From the NCBI RefSeq assembly GCF_030323145.1, contig NZ_CP100470.1:620001-684000 (forward strand): a DNA stretch of 64,000 bases. Direction: 5' to 3'. This document shows positions 1 through 8,370 of this stretch, piece after piece; position 1 is the stretch's first letter; every line of letters starts with the position of its first letter. Both the position numbers and the translations under genes were made by a program. The notes under the pieces are model-generated. The model was not told the origin of the DNA. It saw nothing but the letters and a program-made list of their open reading frames with translations, and ran no database searches. The stretch is from Mesorhizobium sp. C432A (lineage in GTDB: Bacteria > Pseudomonadota > Alphaproteobacteria > Rhizobiales > Rhizobiaceae).

Positions 1-746
1 TTCATCCGCAGAGGACCGTCGCCAACAATGTCGTAACGCCAGTCTAGCTGCGGCTGGGAGGCCTTGAGGGAGGCCAGGGCTCGCAAGGCGAACTCGACGC
101 CTTTCTTTTCGACCAGGCGGCAAACCGTCGTCACGACCAGTTGGGTGCCTTCCCACGATTCCCAGCGATAGCCGATTTCGCGGGTGTCAATTCCCATATG
201 GTGGACCGTCGTGCTCGCCTGGGACAGGCCGGCTTCCAGCAGCATCGTGCGGAAGTAATCGTTGACGGGCAGGTTCAGGGTCCCATGCTTGGTCAGCCCG
301 GCATATTGTGTCGCGAGCACTGCCTGCCGCGCCGGGATCGCCACGTCCGCGCCGTGAAAGATGGTTATGATCGGTGGTTTGAGCACCTTCCATTTCTTCA
401 GTGCGGCTGCTCTCTCGCCGTTCTGTCCGAAGTGGGCGACAATCACGTCGCAGCGGTTCAGGCGGCGTGCAAAGGCGATGTCGAGAACGGTCGAGGCCTT
501 GTATCGCAGACGCGGCGGCAGACGCTGTACAAATTTGCTGATTACAGCGGCCCATCGCCACCAATGTCGGGTTCTGGCGAGCAGCGTCGCCATCGGCTCG
601 CTTTGCCGGTCAATTCGGTGGTCACCTTGCATCTTTTCGCAGACCACTTCGACCTGAAAGCCCCGCGCCAGCAGCCCAGCCATCTGGTCCACGACGAAGG
701 TTTCCGAAAGCAGAGGGAATTCGCCGACGACAAAGCCCACGCGCAT
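1..746 (-). CDS. GT4-family glycosyltransferase, C-terminus cut by window edge
   Basis: This reading frame runs off the left edge, so only about 248 N-terminal residues are visible. It opens with MRVGFVVGEFPLLSETFV, the usual N-terminus of GT-B fold family 4 glycosyltransferases, which move a sugar from a nucleotide donor to a lipid-linked acceptor on the cytoplasmic face. At about residues 215-222 it reads CRLVEKKG, the start of the donor-binding half. The catalytic half lies outside the window. The ATG at 746 was chosen because the family-typical sequence starts there. A double TGC-rich palindrome lies 85-121 bases upstream in a 223-base gap, so a transcription unit probably starts here. 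The polysaccharide context supports a role in repeat-unit assembly. The sugar and linkage are unknown. Confidence 0.8.
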   Translation of the reverse strand, partial: MRVGFVVGEFPLLSETFVVDQMAGLLARGFQVEVVCEKMQGDHRIDRQSEPMATLLARTRHWWRWAAVISKFVQRLPPRLRYKASTVLDIAFARRLNRCDVIVAHFGQNGERAAALKKWKVLKPPIITIFHGADVAIPARQAVLATQYAGLTKHGTLNLPVNDYFRTMLLEAGLSQASTTVHHMGIDTREIGYRWESWEGTQLVVTTVCRLVEKKGVEFALRALASLKASQPQLDWRYDIVGDGPLRM

Positions 747-830
747 GACCCGCCCATAAGGTTGGGGCTTGCTCGGACCAAGCGGTCCATATCGCACAAG
801 CCCTAATGTAGACAGGCAGAATACACGTTG

Positions 831-867
831 ATTGCTGCAGTGCCACAAAATATTGCACTGCAGCAAT
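831..867. promoter_or_regulatory. Inverted pair of PhaR-like TGC-rich sites
   Basis: Two 13-base arms (831-843 and 855-867) are perfect inverted repeats around an 11-base AT-rich spacer. Read outward, the right arm is ATTGCTGCAGTGCAAT and the left is ATTGCTGCAGTGCCAC. The core TGCAGTGCA fits TGCRNYGCA, which I recall as the PhaR consensus from Bradyrhizobium. The pair sits upstream of the GT4 gene that starts at 746. A terminator for the gene ending at 970 was considered, but there is no T-run. The structure is seen; the regulator is inferred. Confidence 0.55.
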
Positions 868-969
868 TAAAAGTGATCCGGACGGGCGCACGACGCCTGG
901 ACCTGGCTAACGGGAACTTTGCGCGACCACGGTCGTGCAGCGTCTCAGCTGAAATGCAACACGACGCGT

Positions 970-2049
970 TTAGGCTGCGCGCTCCAAACCGACACGTCTT
1001 GCGCGGTCGAGAACGCCCATGAACGTTGCGAACTGGCTGTCGGGGTTCATTTGCCGCCGCTCCGAAAACTGACGTGCTGTCGCTGACAGCCGCTTGTACT
1101 CGGCCTCATCGCTCCACAGCCGCCTGATCGTTGCGACCCAGTCGGCGAGCGGGGCGTCGTAGTCCAGTACCACGCCGCCGGCGCCGATCGCTTCCGGCAG
1201 ACCGCCGCGCCGCGAGCCGACCACGGGAATGCCACTACAATGCGCTTCCGAGGCCACCCGGCCCCAGGCTTCTTCCCATTTGCTGGGCGCAAGCAGGATT
1301 TTCGTGCGGCCGTAGACCGTCTTCATGTCGCTGGTGCGGCTTTCCAGCTTGACGTTCTGGAGGGGAGAGATTGTTGCTTCGATCCGGGCTCGATGATCGT
1401 CGTCGAGCTTCCAGCTTTCGACGAACAGGAACGGGATCTCGGGACAGGCGGCGGCAATGCGCACCGCAAGATCGAAGCCTTTTTCCTCATATGGATTGAT
1501 GAGCGTGACAAATTCACCGGTCGTCGGTGTGCTGTAGAACGCGGGATTGATGGTCGGCGGAATAACCGTCGAATCGATATCGAATTTTGCCTTATAGGCG
1601 CGCGCGGTGAACTCGGAGTTGGCGATATAGACCGCCGAATGGAGCTCACGCAGATCGCCGGCCAATTCGTCGAATTCGACATTCCTCAGATAGACGGTCA
1701 GCGGCACGCCAAGCCTCTGCAGCTCTCTGCCGATCGGCACCGAATTGTGGCACTGCACGACCGCGACATCCGGCCTCAACTTTTTGACGGCGAAGTCGGC
1801 CGCTTCCCAGGGGAACCACGCCCGTACAACCGGATAGCCCGGGAAATTGTCGATGACCGCGCGCTGACGAAGGAGCTTCATCTTGGCGCGCGCCCTGAAG
1901 CCGAACATGCCGTCGCCGAACAGGGCTGCCAGAACGGATGCCTCGTGACCGTTTTCGCGCAATTGCTCGACCAGGTGGTGGGTGCTCGACTGGACGCCCC
2001 CGCTGAATTGCGGCGTGTAGCCGGTGCCGCCTGCAAACAGAACTTTCAT
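970..2049 (-). CDS. GT4-family glycosyltransferase
   Basis: A 359-residue glycosyltransferase of the GT-B fold, probably adding one sugar of the polysaccharide repeat unit at the inner membrane. The N-terminal nucleotide-sugar fold begins MKVLFAGGTGYTPQFSGGVQ, with a glycine-rich acceptor loop. The C-terminal donor-site signature EAWGRVASEAHCSGIPVV, followed by GLPEAI, is the E-x7-E region of family 4. The ATG at 2049 is preferred over an upstream frame extension because the extension has no family-like sequence. It lies 31 bases downstream of ugd on the same strand, so the two are likely co-transcribed. Donor and linkage cannot be read from the sequence. Confidence 0.82.
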   Translation of the reverse strand: MKVLFAGGTGYTPQFSGGVQSSTHHLVEQLRENGHEASVLAALFGDGMFGFRARAKMKLLRQRAVIDNFPGYPVVRAWFPWEAADFAVKKLRPDVAVVQCHNSVPIGRELQRLGVPLTVYLRNVEFDELAGDLRELHSAVYIANSEFTARAYKAKFDIDSTVIPPTINPAFYSTPTTGEFVTLINPYEEKGFDLAVRIAAACPEIPFLFVESWKLDDDHRARIEATISPLQNVKLESRTSDMKTVYGRTKILLAPSKWEEAWGRVASEAHCSGIPVVGSRRGGLPEAIGAGGVVLDYDAPLADWVATIRRLWSDEAEYKRLSATARQFSERRQMNPDSQFATFMGVLDRARRVGLERAA

Positions 2050-2080
2050 GAACCTGGCTCCGCGTTGTGCCGCCCTGCCT

Positions 2081-3412
2081 TCACGCCGCCATCCTGCCGA
2101 TCGAGAAATACTCGATGCCGTGACGGGCGATGACCTTGGGATCATAGAGGTTACGGCCATCGAAGATGACCGGCGTGGTCAGGGCATCCTTCACCGCGTC
2201 GAAGGACGGGGCGCGGAAACTCTTCCATTCGGTGGCGATCAGCAACGCGTCGGCGCCGCGCAGTGCCGCCTCCTTGGTGCCGCACAACAAAAGGTCGTCG
2301 CGCAGGCCGTAGATGGCCTGGCATTCCTGCATCGCCTCGGGGTCGTAGGCCTGCACATTGGCGCCGGCCTGCCACAGCGCCTCCATCAGGACGCGCGCCG
2401 GCGCCTCGCGCATGTCGTCGGTGTTGGGCTTGAAGGCGAGGCCCCAGAGCGCGAAGGTCTTGCCCTTGAGACTGCCCTTGAAATAACGGTGCACCTTGTC
2501 GAACAGCACCGACTTCTGGGCATTGTTGCGCTCCTCCACGGCGCGCAGCAGCTTGGCGTCGAACTTGACACCTTCGGCGGTCTTGATCAGCGCGCGGACA
2601 TCCTTGGGAAAGCACGAACCGCCATAGCCGAGGCCGGGATAGATGAAGTGGTAGCCGATGCGCGGATCCGAGCCGATGCCCTTGCGTACCTCCTCGATGT
2701 CGGCGCCGAGCTGCTCGGCCAGATTGGCCATTTCGTTCATGAAGGAGATCTTGGTCGCCAGCATGCAGTTGGCGGCGTACTTCGTGAATTCGGCGCTGCG
2801 CACGTCCATCACGATCATCTTCTCGTGGTTGCGGTTGAACGGCGCGTAGAGCTCCCGCATCACCGCCTCGGTGCCCTCGCTGTTGGTGCCGACAATGATG
2901 CGGTCAGGCTTCATGCAGTCGGCGACGGCGGAACCCTCCTTGAGGAACTCAGGATTGGAAGCGACGTCGAAAGCCAGGTCCTGGCGCCCGCGCGCCTTCA
3001 GCGTCGCGGCGATTTTGGCCTTCACCTTTTCGCAGGTGCCGACCGGCACGGTCGACTTGCCGACGACGATCTTGGGACCGTCCATTTCGCGGCCGATGGT
3101 CTCGGCCACCGCCAGCACATATTTGAGGTCGGCCGAACCATCTTCGCCGGGTGGCGTGCCGACCGCAATCATTTGGATCTCGCCATGCTTGACGCCGGCG
3201 GCGGCATCGGTGGTGAACTTGATGCGGCCGGCGGCGTGGTTCTCCTTGACCAGGGCCTCCAGTCCCGGTTCGAAAATCGGCACCAGGCCCTGGTTGAGCC
3301 GCTCGACCTTCTTTTCATCGACATCGACGCACACCACCTGGTGCCCGACCTCCGCCAGCACCGCGGCCTGCACGAGACCGACATAGCCAATTCCAAAGAC
3401 CGTCAAATTCAT
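2081..3412 (-). CDS. ugd: UDP-glucose 6-dehydrogenase
   Basis: A 443-residue cytosolic enzyme oxidising UDP-glucose to UDP-glucuronate with two NAD+, the precursor of glucuronic acid in rhizobial polysaccharides (rkpK in rhizobial nomenclature). The NAD-binding fold starts at [16 protein letters not shown] (GxGYVG). The family motifs VGTPP, STVPVGT and [12 protein letters not shown] follow. The catalytic cysteine is in GGSCFPKD at about residue 267, and the C-terminal UDP-binding domain has [14 protein letters not shown]. Length is typical. The next gene follows after 31 bases and a GH16 gene lies 55 bases upstream, consistent with a polysaccharide operon whose product contains uronic acid. 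Confidence 0.96.
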   Translation of the reverse strand: MNLTVFGIGYVGLVQAAVLAEVGHQVVCVDVDEKKVERLNQGLVPIFEPGLEALVKENHAAGRIKFTTDAAAGVKHGEIQMIAVGTPPGEDGSADLKYVLAVAETIGREMDGPKIVVGKSTVPVGTCEKVKAKIAATLKARGRQDLAFDVASNPEFLKEGSAVADCMKPDRIIVGTNSEGTEAVMRELYAPFNRNHEKMIVMDVRSAEFTKYAANCMLATKISFMNEMANLAEQLGADIEEVRKGIGSDPRIGYHFIYPGLGYGGSCFPKDVRALIKTAEGVKFDAKLLRAVEERNNAQKSVLFDKVHRYFKGSLKGKTFALWGLAFKPNTDDMREAPARVLMEALWQAGANVQAYDPEAMQECQAIYGLRDDLLLCGTKEAALRGADALLIATEWKSFRAPSFDAVKDALTTPVIFDGRNLYDPKVIARHGIEYFSIGRMAA

Positions 3413-3467
3413 TCGGGTTAATTCCTGTTCACGCCCTTTGGCCTTATATAGCCGGGCCGGTTCAGAT

Positions 3468-4367
3468 CTACTTTATGCTGCTTACACTGCATGCCAGCGA
3501 TTCCGGAAACTGGCACGGCTGGCCGAGCGCGGTGAAGGCGACGCGCTGCACCTGCATCGTCACCTGGCGGCCGGGGTCCGAAAAGGCGCCCATCCAGTTT
3601 TTCAGCGTGTCGCTGCCCCAGAGGCTGAAGAATATCTTCTGCGAGTGGGTCGGCAATTGCTCGGGATTGGTCACTTCCTGGACCAGCTTGCCGTTGACGT
3701 ACCAGCGCAGCCGGTCCTTTTCCCAGATAAAGGCATAGTCGTTGAAGCCCTTGTCGGCGCCGCCTTCGACCTCGGCCAGCTTCTCGTTCTTGGGCTTGCC
3801 GGCGATGTAGCTGTTGACCTGCACCTTGGATGTATCCTTGGTCAGCACCTCGAAGTCGATCTCATACCAGGGCTGTTTGTCGGCAGGGCCGATATAGGTG
3901 AAGAAAGCGGCGTTGAGACCGGATCCGGTGTCGGTCTTCATCCGTGCTTCATAGGTCCCATAGCCGAAGCGCTGCTTGGTCTGGATCTCGGCGCAGGCGA
4001 ACTCGCGGTCCTTCAGTTTGCGCTTTTCGAAGCCGAGCGTCAGCATGTTGTCGGAAAATTTTACCAGGCTTTTCGACCAGGTGCAGTTCTGGTGATTGCC
4101 GTTCGACCAACCGTCGGAGACATACCAGCGCGAACGATCGAAACTCTTGAAATCGTCGACGAAGGACGGTGCGCTTTGCATCTCCGGGGAGGCGTCCTGG
4201 GCGCGGGAGGGGTGGGCGGCGCCGAGCAGAGCTGCGGCTGCCGCCAACAGAAGCGCACCAACGGATAGAAGACGCGTTGGGTTTACAAGACGCATTGGCC
4301 GATTTGGCCGCGTCGAAATCATGGCATCGATTGCCGCCATGGGCGTCGTCTTCGGATCTGCGTTCAT
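3468..4367 (-). CDS. Secreted GH16 endo-beta-glycanase (ExoK-like)
   Basis: A 299-residue glycoside hydrolase of family 16, predicted to cut beta-1,3/1,4-glucan-like chains outside the cytoplasm. In Sinorhizobium the related ExoK trims newly made succinoglycan. The catalytic signature YEIDFEV puts the nucleophile and acid/base at E169 and E173 with D171 between them. A hydrophobic signal segment spans about residues 31-55 and ends at HPSRAQDA. The N-terminus before it is unusually long. An ATG at 4295 would give a shorter leader, but 4367 has a good ribosome site (AAAGGTG, 8 bases upstream) and is preferred. The neighbours ugd and a GT2 enzyme support a role in polysaccharide processing. Confidence 0.9.
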   Translation of the reverse strand: MNADPKTTPMAAIDAMISTRPNRPMRLVNPTRLLSVGALLLAAAAALLGAAHPSRAQDASPEMQSAPSFVDDFKSFDRSRWYVSDGWSNGNHQNCTWSKSLVKFSDNMLTLGFEKRKLKDREFACAEIQTKQRFGYGTYEARMKTDTGSGLNAAFFTYIGPADKQPWYEIDFEVLTKDTSKVQVNSYIAGKPKNEKLAEVEGGADKGFNDYAFIWEKDRLRWYVNGKLVQEVTNPEQLPTHSQKIFFSLWGSDTLKNWMGAFSDPGRQVTMQVQRVAFTALGQPCQFPESLACSVSSIK

Positions 4368-4488
4368 ATCAATTCACCTTTGTGCTGTTCCGCCCCAACC
4401 CAAAGTCACCGATTGGCCCACATTGCTAACGGGCCGATCCCGATCCTCCGTCCCCGAACTTTCTCTTCTGTGTCTCGTGTGACCGTGT

Positions 4489-4884
4489 TCAGCCGAAGCG
4501 ACCTGCGGGTTTGACATATTCCCCGTGCGAATCAGAACTCTGGCCATCCTCGCCGACGATCGCGTCGAGTGAATGACGCAGTTCCTTCATCCGGCTCGTC
4601 TGGCGCACCAGCTCGGCGATGCGCTGTTCGCAGTTCAGGATGGACTTCGTCAGCTCGCCGACTTCCGACAGCTTGCGTGCCGACGCCGAGCCGTTCTCCA
4701 TCGACTCGACCAGGAAGGCCGCGTTGGTGGACTTCGACCGGTAGCGGGCCTCCAACCCGGTCTTCTCGGCCGCAATCTCGGCCGTGATCTGATCCAACAG
4801 CTTTGCCAGACGGTCGAAACGCGCCAGATCGGTCTGCTTGTCGCGCGCTGGGTCCCTGGACCTGAAGCCGAAAATTGAAGCCAT
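4489..4884 (-). CDS. Small charged coiled-coil protein of unknown function
   Basis: A 131-residue soluble protein that I do not recognise. It has no signal peptide or membrane segment. Residues about 16-60 and 70-108 are rich in Lys, Glu, Arg and Ala with heptad-like spacing (FDRLAKLLDQITAEIAAEK, then ELTKSILNCEQRIAELV), suggesting an antiparallel coiled coil. The C-terminus (DSHGEYVKPAGRFG) is polar. The ATG at 4884 gives MASIFGFRSRD. Longer in-frame extensions read through a TGC-rich palindrome and are unlikely to be coding. It sits alone between the GH16 and GT2 genes with its own upstream site, so it may have a private promoter. A structural or regulatory role in export is only a guess. 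Confidence 0.65.
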   Translation of the reverse strand: MASIFGFRSRDPARDKQTDLARFDRLAKLLDQITAEIAAEKTGLEARYRSKSTNAAFLVESMENGSASARKLSEVGELTKSILNCEQRIAELVRQTSRMKELRHSLDAIVGEDGQSSDSHGEYVKPAGRFG

Positions 4885-4901
4885 CCGGTTGGCCTTCCAA
4901 A

Positions 4902-4917
4902 ATTGCTGCACCGCAAC
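4902..4917 (+). promoter_or_regulatory. PhaR-like TGC-rich palindrome
   Basis: ATTGCTGCACCGCAAC, with core TGCACCGCA, lies 18-33 bases before the start of the small coiled-coil gene (4489-4884). It matches 15 of 16 positions of the site in the lasso promoter (7718-7733, opposite strand). Its position over the leader or promoter fits an operator. The regulator is inferred from the recalled TGCRNYGCA consensus. Confidence 0.5.
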
Positions 4918-5011
4918 ATACAGTGCCATCGTCGGGGCGTGTAGGCAACCTCCGAGTTTCAGAAAGGCAATTTTTTCAGCCTTGCGGCCGCCGTCCCGGA
5001 CTTGGCGGAGC

Positions 5012-6034
5012 CTACTTTTGCGCCGCCGTGTTGGTAGCGGCCATGAGGAAGCGCAAGGGCGGCACCGGCTGCTGCCGCGGGGACAGACCGGCGTGGCGAA
5101 ACAACGCATCGAGCTTGTCGGCGGCCACGCCGACAACGATGGGAATGAAGTTCGACTGGCTGGCCAGCGCATAGGCGGCGGCAGACGCCATGCCGCGCTC
5201 GGCCTTCACATCGAGGAAATTGCGCAGCCGGTATTTGTCACGCACATGCCGCTCGTGCTTGCGCAGCAGGGCCTTGGAGCCTTCCGGCAGGCTGTCGATC
5301 TCGAGCAGTGCCAGATCCGCATCGGCGAGGCGCTTCAGATCCTGTGTCTTGTGGCGCCCGCTCAACGAATCGGCGCGCACGATCGCGCCATAGCCGCAGG
5401 AACGGATGACCTTGAAGCGTGCGCCAAGGGCAAAGGCGCGAGCGTAGAGTTCGTAATCTTCGCCGAGACGCAGGTTCTCGTCGTAACGCAGCCCATGCCT
5501 GTCGAGGAAAGCTCTTGATATCACCGGCTTGAGAAAGCCGAGTTCGCCGCGCTGGACACGCCGTCTGGAGATGTTGCCCTCGATGAATCGCTCGAAGTCG
5601 AGGAATTCCGGGTCCGCCGAAAAGGACGGGGCGACGATCTTCGAGACATCGGTCGCCGTATCGTCACGGATCAGCATGATGTTGTCGGCGGCGAAATCCC
5701 AGTCGGCGCTGGCAAACAGCTGGCGAAACCGTCCCTGAAGGAAGAAATCGTCGGCGTCGAGAATGCTGATGAAAGGTGATTTCGACCCGGCAATGGCGGT
5801 ATTGCGGGCGAAGGACGGGCCGCGATTGGCGTCGAGCCGGATGACCGAAAGCCGGCCGCTGCCATCGTCGGCAGCGCTGGCCACCTTTGCGGTGTCATCG
5901 GTGGAGGCGTCGTCGACGACGACGACTTCCGCCACCTCCGGCTCGCGCAGCGCCGAGGCGATGGCTGCGGGAATGGTCCGGGCCGCGTTGCGCGCCGCGA
6001 TGATCACGCAGACCCGGGATTCTGTCATGGACAT
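5012..6034 (-). CDS. GT2-family glycosyltransferase (ExoU-like)
   Basis: A 340-residue inverting glycosyltransferase of the GT-A fold, likely cytoplasmic-face and building the polysaccharide repeat unit. The nucleotide-binding acidic pair is at D41-D42 (VVVVDDASTDDT) and the metal-binding DxD is D93-A-D95 (ISILDADDFFLQ). The acceptor loop LRLGEDYELYARAFALG follows further on. Layout and length resemble rhizobial ExoU/ExoW glucosyltransferases, but which one cannot be decided by eye. The ATG at 6034 (MSMTESRV) is chosen because AAAGG lies 8 bases upstream; an alternative ATG at 6055 has no good ribosome site. It is downstream of the lasso nucleotidyltransferase gene on the same strand, separated by 142 bases. 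Confidence 0.85.
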   Translation of the reverse strand: MSMTESRVCVIIAARNAARTIPAAIASALREPEVAEVVVVDDASTDDTAKVASAADDGSGRLSVIRLDANRGPSFARNTAIAGSKSPFISILDADDFFLQGRFRQLFASADWDFAADNIMLIRDDTATDVSKIVAPSFSADPEFLDFERFIEGNISRRRVQRGELGFLKPVISRAFLDRHGLRYDENLRLGEDYELYARAFALGARFKVIRSCGYGAIVRADSLSGRHKTQDLKRLADADLALLEIDSLPEGSKALLRKHERHVRDKYRLRNFLDVKAERGMASAAAYALASQSNFIPIVVGVAADKLDALFRHAGLSPRQQPVPPLRFLMAATNTAAQK

Positions 6035-6176
6035 AGGGTGGCCTTTCGATTGCATAAAGTGTCGCGAGGCCCCTCGCCCTCCCGGCGCGCGGCGCCGGAC
6101 CCCGATCCATCCCCCGATCCATCCCCAGCGGATCGGGACGGAACGTTATCTGCCTGCTGCATGACGACCCTCATCG

Positions 6177-7313
6177 TCACCGGCTTTCCCGCTCGAAAAT
6201 CCGCCGGCTGAGGTCGGCTGACGCGGCCCAGCCGGCCTCGGTCAGATAGCGGACAGGTTCGCGGCCGCACAATTCCCACAAAACGGTGCGCCGTTGCGGC
6301 CATCTGAGCGACGACAGCCACGGCGCGATGACCATGTGGAACAGGTCTTCATTGCCGATGCGTGAGAGGATCCTGGTGGCCCGATCCGACAGCAGCGTGC
6401 CGGCGCCACCAAGCACCACATCGGCGGCGCGCAGGCCCAGCAGCAGGGTGTCAGCCAGCCCCTGCTCGGCCGCGTAGTCGAGCACAGTCTGCTGCTCGGC
6501 CTCGCTCAGCCGACCGGCAGCGGCCCGGACATCGCAGACATAGCCCGCGCACGGCTCGCGGTTGAACAGCGCCTTTGCGACACTGATGCAGGACAGAAGC
6601 AAAGTGTCGGAGGCCGAGATGAACGGCACGCTGGAGCCGGCGATCGCAAGCGCGCGCTTGCGGCGCAGGAACCCTTCCGTATCGCGCGGGCTGGGCGATC
6701 CCGGCTGCTGGAGCCGGTAATGGAGATCGACGGTGGACAATTTCCGACCTTGGCTGCGAACCATGTGCTGCTCGCCCAGAAAGCGCACCCACCAGACGGA
6801 GCGGGACTTGCCGGCGACCTCGTAGCCGATCGAGCGCAGCGCATCACGAGCTCTAAAGAAGCCGGCCGGCGACACCAATATGTCGACATCTCCGGACGGC
6901 TTCATGAAATGGTCGCCATAGAGCAGTTGCTGCTGGAGGGGGCCCTTCAGGAAGACGAAATCGATGCTGCTGCCGCGCAGCGCCTTGTCGATGGCCATCG
7001 AATCCATGATGCCGGACGAGTTCATCGCAATCGTGCGCCGGCGATAAGTGTCGAGCCACTCGAGCAATCCCGGCGGCGTCTCGCCCGCCGGTGGGCGCGA
7101 CAGCGCCTTCAGCATGAAGGTGGCGACCTTGTTCAGCCTGGCGATATCGCAAACATCGGCAACGGAGATGGCCGGTGCAGGCGCGGCGCTGGGGCTCGCC
7201 CTGGAGGCGAAGAACAGCCGCAGGCAAGCCTGCACATAGGCCACTTCGTCGGCGCAGCCAGCGGCGCGCAACCTTTCGAAGGTCCCTTCCTGCAATGCCA
7301 TATGCTGCAGCAT
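6177..7313 (-). CDS. Nucleotidyltransferase-family protein, probable lasso-peptide tailoring enzyme
   Basis: A protein of about 378 residues from the family annotated as nucleotidyltransferase. The acidic metal motif GDVDILV places D142 and D144, preceded by FVFLKGPLQQQLLYGDHF. Established knowledge: homologues recur in lasso-peptide clusters that also encode an HPr-kinase-like enzyme; in the pseudomycoidin system the family member is reported to decorate the kinase-phosphorylated C-terminus with hexoses. Here the gene is divergent from the precursor-B1-B2-cyclase-kinase-exporter operon, so tailoring of that peptide is inferred. The start is uncertain: ATG 7313 gives MLQHMALQ but its GGAG abuts the start codon, and a TTG at 7349 is possible. 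A polysaccharide-related role is the alternative. Confidence 0.75.
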   Translation of the reverse strand: MLQHMALQEGTFERLRAAGCADEVAYVQACLRLFFASRASPSAAPAPAISVADVCDIARLNKVATFMLKALSRPPAGETPPGLLEWLDTYRRRTIAMNSSGIMDSMAIDKALRGSSIDFVFLKGPLQQQLLYGDHFMKPSGDVDILVSPAGFFRARDALRSIGYEVAGKSRSVWWVRFLGEQHMVRSQGRKLSTVDLHYRLQQPGSPSPRDTEGFLRRKRALAIAGSSVPFISASDTLLLSCISVAKALFNREPCAGYVCDVRAAAGRLSEAEQQTVLDYAAEQGLADTLLLGLRAADVVLGGAGTLLSDRATRILSRIGNEDLFHMVIAPWLSSLRWPQRRTVLWELCGREPVRYLTEAGWAASADLSRRIFERESR

Positions 7314-7786
7314 CTCCGCAAAAAATTCGCCAGGCGCGTTATATTGCAACTGCGAAGCAAAGCATCGCCAAATTCATGCGCCGCGTCCAGTTTTTCCTTT
7401 GGCGCCAATTTTCCTGCAACCTGAACGTTTCGCAACACAGTCCTACAACGAGATGCAAGGCGCCGCCTGATCGGGGCTTGTGGCGGGTACGTCAGCAACA
7501 ATTTTGTGGGAATGCGCCAGCGCCCAAGTGAGGAGCATTCGAAGGAAAACTTAACGTAATTAAATCAGATACTTAGTTGATGGCCTCGGACACTCTGCTG
7601 AATTCTCCTGGGATGTGAAAATGCAAAGCGCTTTGATCACCATTGAAGGGAGTCGCAACCGAGAATTGATTAACGGCTGGTAAATCAGGCTTGACTCATA
7701 AATGCTGCCATGCAGCTATTGCGGTGCAGCAATAGCTCGCTGCCGGCAATCGACAGGCCGCTTCCAGTCCACAAGTGGAGAGTAAA
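7314..7786. other. Divergent intergenic region between nucleotidyltransferase and lasso precursor
   Basis: This 473-base stretch has no convincing gene. Its right half is AT-rich (7540-7690). It holds a candidate sigma-70 promoter and a TGC-rich operator for the precursor (7691-7736). Near the nucleotidyltransferase start is TGCGAAGCA (7351-7359), one base from the TGCRNYGCA consensus. The perfect 8-base arms GCTATTGC (7716-7723) and GCAATAGC (7728-7735) flank the operator core. Confidence 0.6.
7691..7736 (+). promoter_or_regulatory. Candidate lasso operon promoter with overlapping PhaR-like operator
   Basis: TTGACT (7691-7696) is a good -35 box. Eighteen bases later GCTATT (7715-7720) is a plausible -10. 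The palindrome ATTGCGGTGCAGCAAT (7718-7733, core TGCGGTGCA) overlaps the -10, a position suited to repression. The transcript would start about 60 bases before the precursor's TTG codon. The boxes are seen; activity is inferred. Confidence 0.45.
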
Positions 7787-7939
7787 TTGGAACAGAATGT
7801 TGAAAAGCATGAGTACGAAACCCCTAGCCTGACGGTCCACGGCTCGATCGAGACCATCACGCAAGGCGGTAGCGGTACTACGGCACTCGACGCCTCGTTT
7901 CCGGCACATACGCCGGTCGGCGAACTCACCTTCTCCTGA
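7787..7939 (+). CDS. Lasso-peptide precursor (leader 26, core 24 residues)
   Basis: A 50-residue precursor. The only in-frame start is a TTG at 7787 behind GTGGAGAG; nearby ATGs are out of frame. The leader carries the RRE-recognition pattern YETPSLTVHG (YxxPxLxxxG, Tyr10 to Gly19) and Thr25 at position -2, required by lasso peptidases. The predicted core, GGSGTTALD then ASFPAHTPVGELTFS, starts at Gly27 and places Asp35 at core position 9, giving a nine-residue Gly1-Asp9 macrolactam ring and a 15-residue loop and tail. The C-terminal residue is Ser, the phosphorylation target in paeninodin-type systems, and a matching kinase gene lies downstream. Family rules are established; ring size and modification are inferred. 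Bulky plug residues could be Phe12 or His15. Confidence 0.88.
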   Translation: MEQNVEKHEYETPSLTVHGSIETITQGGSGTTALDASFPAHTPVGELTFS

Positions 7940-7993
7940 GTATTCTCTCGTTGGGGTGACAAAGTCCGGACTCTGCAAACAGAGCGCACTAAG

Positions 7994-8021
7994 GAGAGTC
8001 GGGGGTCAAACCCCGGCTCTC
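7994..8021 (+). terminator. Strong intercistronic hairpin after the lasso precursor
   Basis: GAGAGTCGGGG (7994-8004) pairs with CCCCGGCTCTC (8011-8021) in an 11-base stem containing one G-U pair, around a 6-base loop. There is no clean T-run after it, only GCGTCTTTG, so it is more likely an attenuator or 3' stabiliser than a full terminator. An outer pairing GACAAAG (7959-7965) with CTTTGTC (8025-8031) is possible. Such a hairpin between precursor and maturation genes would raise precursor over enzyme levels. Confidence 0.55.
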
Positions 8022-8070
8022 GCGTCTTTGTCCGGAATTGCCGAAGCGTTGGTTGTGAGCGAGGTTTAGG

Positions 8071-8370
8071 ATGGACTGGAACCCCACGGACCATGATCGG
8101 ATGAGCGCGAGCAAGGATGCCGTGGCCTGCGAATTCGGCAACGGCCTGGCGCTGCTCGATATGAGGTCCAACATCTATTACAGCCTGAACAGCGTCGGCG
8201 CCTTTATCTGGGAGCTGATCCAGGAGCCGCGGCCGATTTCCGAAATCCGCAGCGCCGTGCTGGATCGCTACAATGTCGATCCGGAACGCTGCAAGGCCGA
8301 TGTCGATGGATTGTTGAAGGGCTTGGCGGACGCCGGGCTTGCGAGGCTCCATGATGAGGAACTTGTCTAG
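8071..8370 (+). CDS. Lasso B1 protein, PqqD-family RiPP recognition element
   Basis: A 99-residue PqqD-like winged-helix protein. Landmarks are FGNGLALLDMRSNIYYSLN (beta strands that bind the leader) followed by GAFIWELIQEPRPISEI and a helical C-terminus (VDGLLKGLADAGL). In split lasso systems B1 binds the leader's YxxP...L motif and presents it to the B2 protease, and exactly that motif is in the precursor encoded 131 bases upstream. The length is typical of stand-alone RRE proteins. Its last 20 bases overlap the start of the B2 gene, so the two are translationally coupled. The function is well supported by family and context. Confidence 0.9.
   Translation: MDWNPTDHDRMSASKDAVACEFGNGLALLDMRSNIYYSLNSVGAFIWELIQEPRPISEIRSAVLDRYNVDPERCKADVDGLLKGLADAGLARLHDEELV

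Noticed and set aside
831..867. Inverted repeat as terminator of the glycosyltransferase gene ending at 970
   Set aside because: No T-run follows on either strand, and the same sequence recurs upstream of other genes, which fits an operator better.
2024..3421. Long open frame antisense to ugd
   Set aside because: The opposite strand encodes an unmistakable UDP-glucose dehydrogenase. The antisense frame is a by-product of GC-rich codon bias and has no family-like sequence.
6101..6124. Short tandem repeat of GATCCATCCCCC
   Set aside because: Only two copies in a spacer. Too short to interpret.
7687..7978. Minus-strand open frames across the lasso precursor
   Set aside because: They have no ribosome site or family likeness, while the plus-strand precursor meets every lasso rule.
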